Shown here: in pieces, positions 61,407 through 64,000 of the stretch
Layout of the letters: the number at the start of each line of letters is the position of its first letter
Numbering within the stretch: the first letter of the stretch is position 1
Source: Polyangium jinanense
GTDB lineage: Bacteria > Myxococcota > Polyangia > Polyangiales > Polyangiaceae
Assembly: GCF_028435365.1 (NCBI RefSeq)
Contig: NZ_JAGTJJ010000002.1
Coordinates: forward strand, 310,001 to 374,000
DNA: 64,000 bases
Direction: 5' to 3'
Notes under the pieces: generated by a model
Told to the model about the DNA's origin: nothing
Database searches by the model: none
The model's input: only the letters and a program-made list of their open reading frames with translations
Position numbers and translations under genes: made by a program

Positions 61407-62441
61407 ATGCGCGCCGTCGTCCTTCGTGAGACCGGCGGACCGGACAAACTCGTCCCGTCGCCGAACACGCCCGACCCCGTCCCCGCGGCCGACGAGGTCC
61501 TCGTCCGCGTCCGCGCCTCGGCTGTCTGCGGCCGTGATCTCATCGATCGGCGTGGTGGCTTCCCGCTGATGAAGCTGCCCACGATCCTCGGCCACGAGTT
61601 CGCCGGCGAGGTCGAATCCGTGGGTGAGGAGGCTGCGCGCGCCGGGGTTGCCCCGGGCGATCGTGTGGCCAACCTGCATCGGCCGAGCTGCGGCGAATGC
61701 CCGCGTTGCGTGGGCGGCGAGGAGCTTCTCTGCGAGCGCGCCTATCAGAGCTTCGGCCACACCGTCGACGGCGGTTACGCCGAGCTCGTCGTCGCGCACC
61801 ACCGCGCCCTCGTAAAGGTCCCCGCGTCCGTCCCGTTCGAGGACGCCTCGACGCTCATGTGCACCGCGGGTGTCGCCTACCAGGCGCTTGCTGCCCGCGC
61901 GCGGCTCGCCGCGGGCGAGACCGTGGTCATCACGGGCGCGAGCGGCGGCGTCGGCACCGCGGCGATCCAGGTTGCGCGGCACCTCGGCGCCCGCGTCGTC
62001 GCCGTGACCGGCAGCCCCTCGAAGGCCGCCGCCCTCGCCGATCTCGGCGCGCACGAGGTCGTCGTGAGCCCCGACGGCAAGTTCGAAGACGACGTCAAAG
62101 CGCGCCTCGGCGGCCCCGTCGATGTCGCGCTCGAGCTGACCGGCAGCGCCACCTTCAGCTCCGCGTTGAAGTCGCTCCGCCGCGGCGGACGCATGGTCGT
62201 CGTCGGCAACATCGATCAGGCCAAAGTCTCGATCAAGCTTGGCGCTTTGATCCTTTGGAGTCATACGATCGCTGGGTCGGCCTCCTGCACGCGGCAGGAC
62301 CTCGAACACGTGCTCGGCCTCGCGGCCTCGGGCGCGCTGCGCGTCGTGATCGATCGCAAGCTCCCGCTCCGCTACGCCGCCGAAGCGCACTCACTGCTCG
62401 AAGCGCGCGCCGTCTTCGGCCGCGTCGTGCTGATCCCCTAG
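61407..62441 (+). CDS. Zinc-binding medium-chain dehydrogenase/quinone oxidoreductase
   Basis: The 344-residue protein has Cys41 (AVCGRDL) and His63-Glu64 (LGHEFAG) for catalytic zinc, the structural zinc cluster CGECPRCVGGEELLC, and a Rossmann motif ITGASGGVGTAAIQ. The Rossmann wording is closer to quinone/acryloyl-CoA reductases than to classical alcohol dehydrogenase, so substrate is open. It is probably co-transcribed with ddl. Its TAG stop shares the palindrome CTAG (62438-62441) with the convergent GHMP kinase gene. Confidence 0.88.
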   Translation: MRAVVLRETGGPDKLVPSPNTPDPVPAADEVLVRVRASAVCGRDLIDRRGGFPLMKLPTILGHEFAGEVESVGEEAARAGVAPGDRVANLHRPSCGECPRCVGGEELLCERAYQSFGHTVDGGYAELVVAHHRALVKVPASVPFEDASTLMCTAGVAYQALAARARLAAGETVVITGASGGVGTAAIQVARHLGARVVAVTGSPSKAAALADLGAHEVVVSPDGKFEDDVKARLGGPVDVALELTGSATFSSALKSLRRGGRMVVVGNIDQAKVSIKLGALILWSHTIAGSASCTRQDLEHVLGLAASGALRVVIDRKLPLRYAAEAHSLLEARAVFGRVVLIP

Positions 62442-63472
62442 GCAGGCTCGATCCGCACGCCAGGCGCGGAGAGCGCAGGCCTTCGCACGGTGGCAGGGCC
62501 GAGCGCGCGCAAAATCTCCGCGTGACGCGCCTCGGGCGCCCACACGAGCACGTGCCCGCCTCCGCCCGCGCCACACGCGCGGATCACCTCCACGCCGAGC
62601 CCCGCGAGCTTGTCACCAAGCTCCGTCGCGAGCGCGCTCGCCTCCGGCGCGCGCCGCACCTTGGCCATCGCGGTCCTTCGCATCCCCGCGAGCGCACGCG
62701 CGAGGGATCCCTCGCGCAGCGCCGCGGCCACCTCCGTCGCGGACTCCGCGAGCTCCGCCACGTTCGCGAGCGCCGCCGCCGCGTCGACCTGCTCGAGCAC
62801 CGCGCCCGACACGCGTCGCACGTGCGTGTCGACCAGCAAAAGCCCTGCTTCGAGCTCCGCCGCGAGCGCTTGTTCCGGCGTGATCCGCTCGATCCGCGTG
62901 CACCCCGCCTCGCCGAATGCGAGGTCGAGCAGACCGCCGCACGCGGCGAAGATCGCGTCCTGCGCGCCGCACACGATCGACAGCCCTTCGCGCTCCATCG
63001 TCGTCGCCTCGCGTGCGAGCTCCTCCTCGGCCGTCACCTCACCCACGCTCCACCGCAATGCCGACAGCGTGGCCACTGCCGTCGACGCGCTCCCCCCGAG
63101 CCCTGCGCCCGGCGCGACGTCGGTGTCGATCCGGAGTTTTACGCCGTCCGTCACGCCCGTGTGCGCGAGCGCGGCTTCGAGCAGTCGGAACGCGAGCTCG
63201 CTCGACGGCGGCTCGTGGCTTCGCCGCGTGGTCGTCTCGTCCGCCACGGGCACCTCGAGCCGCACCCAGCCTCGATCGAACGGCTCCACGAGCGCACGCA
63301 CGCGCAGGCCGATCGCGCTGCCCACGACACGCCCGGGAAGGCCCTCGATGAAGGGCGGCAGGTCGGTGCCGCCTCCGGCGAACGACACGCGCATCGGTGC
63401 GCTCGCGACGGCGCGCCTTTGCGGGCTACGTGCGGAGCGGGCTTCGGGCATGGAGACGGCGCAGGTGCTCAT
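62438..63472 (-). CDS. GHMP-family sugar kinase
   Basis: The 344-residue protein has the GHMP start SAPMRVSFAGGGTDLPPF (residues 24-41), the phosphate loop PGAGLGGSAS (121-130) and a C-terminal ACGAGGGGHVLVW. The GGGTD variant near the N-terminus is typical of the D-glycero-alpha-D-manno-heptose 7-phosphate/fucose kinase branch (HddA-like), which makes nucleotide-activated sugars for surface polysaccharide. No other heptose gene adjoins. An ATG at 63451 is a possible later start; neither has a clear ribosome binding site. Confidence 0.85.
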   Translation of the reverse strand: MSTCAVSMPEARSARSPQRRAVASAPMRVSFAGGGTDLPPFIEGLPGRVVGSAIGLRVRALVEPFDRGWVRLEVPVADETTTRRSHEPPSSELAFRLLEAALAHTGVTDGVKLRIDTDVAPGAGLGGSASTAVATLSALRWSVGEVTAEEELAREATTMEREGLSIVCGAQDAIFAACGGLLDLAFGEAGCTRIERITPEQALAAELEAGLLLVDTHVRRVSGAVLEQVDAAAALANVAELAESATEVAAALREGSLARALAGMRRTAMAKVRRAPEASALATELGDKLAGLGVEVIRACGAGGGGHVLVWAPEARHAEILRALGPATVRRPALSAPGVRIEPA

Positions 63473-63610
63473 GGGGTGCGCGCGGAGGTGCCGCCCCTCG
63501 GCGTATCACGCCGGCACGGACGTCCGCGGCGCGCGGTGCAGCACGGACCGCGCCAGGGGGCTAGGGGAACGCGTGCGCACCGGGGTGACACGGCGAGCCC
63601 TCGCGCCCGG

Positions 63611-64000
63611 CTAGTTCAAGACCAGCGGCGTGGACGGCTCGGCCGCCTTCGCGCGCTCTTTGGCCTCGTCGAGGATCCGATCGATCAACCGGAGCCCTGC
63701 GAGGAGCACCTTGCCTTCCTCCTGTTCGCCGCCGTCCTGGGCAGCGGACGCGAAGGTCCGCAGCGACAGCGCGTCCTTGCGAATCGCCGTGAGATCCACG
63801 GCGCGCGCGGCCGACGCGATCTGATCGGCCAGATCGATCACCGTGTTTGCGTCTCCGAGCTCGAACCCGGTCTTCGCGGCGCGACTGAGCACGCCGGTGA
63901 GCTCCACGCGATACGTCGCGAGCACCAGGTGGAAGAGCGCATCCCGTTGCCGGAAGGAGCGCAAAATCAGGTCGTGGAGGGGAAGCGCGTCATTCGAAAA
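63611..64000 (-). CDS. Helical hypothetical protein, 5' end beyond the window
   Basis: The frame stays open to the right edge. The 12 codons beyond the first possible start (TTG at 63964) read FSNDALPLHDLIL and join smoothly to LRSFRQRDALFHLVLATYR, so the gene very likely continues upstream. The visible 129 residues form amphipathic helices with heptad-like Leu/Ala patterns, suggesting a helical bundle. Family unknown. The 138 bases between its stop and the GHMP kinase gene show no clear signal. Confidence 0.6.
   Translation of the reverse strand, partial: FSNDALPLHDLILRSFRQRDALFHLVLATYRVELTGVLSRAAKTGFELGDANTVIDLADQIASAARAVDLTAIRKDALSLRTFASAAQDGGEQEEGKVLLAGLRLIDRILDEAKERAKAAEPSTPLVLN

Noticed and set aside
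1..64000. tRNA, rRNA, transposon, integrase or prophage genes
   Set aside because: I looked through the intergenic regions and the recognisable proteins and found no cloverleaf, rRNA segment or mobile-element enzyme. A covariance-model scan would be needed to exclude small RNAs.

Overview
The window is about 70% GC, dense in genes on both strands, and reads as a chromosomal segment of a myxobacterium, most likely Polyangiales (Sorangium/Polyangium-like). This placement is inference. It rests on the very long serine/threonine kinase with fused ATPase and TPR region, many TPR and lipoprotein genes, a small exported protein of a type I associate with myxobacteria, a large hybrid histidine kinase without membrane segments, and frequent GTG/TTG starts. 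I see no rRNA, tRNA, CRISPR array, transposase, integrase or prophage gene. The segment looks like core chromosome with one unusual intergenic region at 37754-38491.

Layout. 1-5594: end of a Cys-rich protein, dtd, a PanE-like protein, pdxA with an OmpR-type regulator, tldD and a HemJ/CopD-like membrane protein. 5773-10235: a long TPR protein and an RCC1-like lipoprotein. 10293-14899: four co-directional exported proteins (two with heme-binding CxxCH motifs, three lipoproteins, one Tat-like) that resemble the paired DUF1592/DUF1501 modules of planctomycetes and myxobacteria. 15167-17642: a lipoprotein, hemD, a small membrane protein and a TerB-like protein. 17677-22298: a giant S41 protease, tatA and an LptF/G-like membrane protein, with purA divergent at 22371. 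23658-28460: a zinc alcohol dehydrogenase and the kinase-ATPase-TPR giant. 28627-31850: two TPR proteins and a protein with two bacterial PH-like domains. 31847-37753: lon followed by a helical-repeat protein and a small anchored protein, preceded by an orphan gene.

37754-38491 is the only long gap. It holds seven exact-length 21-bp tandem units, a nested inverted repeat, a tiny ORF with a good ribosome binding site and a 10-bp palindrome. Directly downstream is the most interesting locus, 38492-43447. Its three genes look like the subunits of 4-hydroxybenzoyl-CoA reductase (molybdenum hydroxylase family), but the [2Fe-2S] subunit carries a complete N-terminal DRE-TIM (HMGL/isopropylmalate synthase-like) aldolase domain.

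43596-45907: a TonB-C-like protein and a TPR-like protein. 46141-52948: a partial complex I operon, nuoA-B-C-D-G-H-I, with an unusually long NuoH. 53058-58669: gatB, a PlsC-like acyltransferase and the hybrid histidine kinase. 58789-64000: a small exported protein, a DsbA-like isomerase, a small exported protein, ddl, a zinc dehydrogenase, a GHMP kinase and a partial helical protein leaving the window.

Two window-wide patterns stand out. Four of the eight convergent gene pairs share a palindromic stop (TCATGA, TTAA, TTAA, CTAG), leaving no room for a terminator. Several genes without a Shine-Dalgarno sequence have a -10-like hexamer only 6-9 bases before the start codon, which suggests leaderless or nearly leaderless mRNAs.
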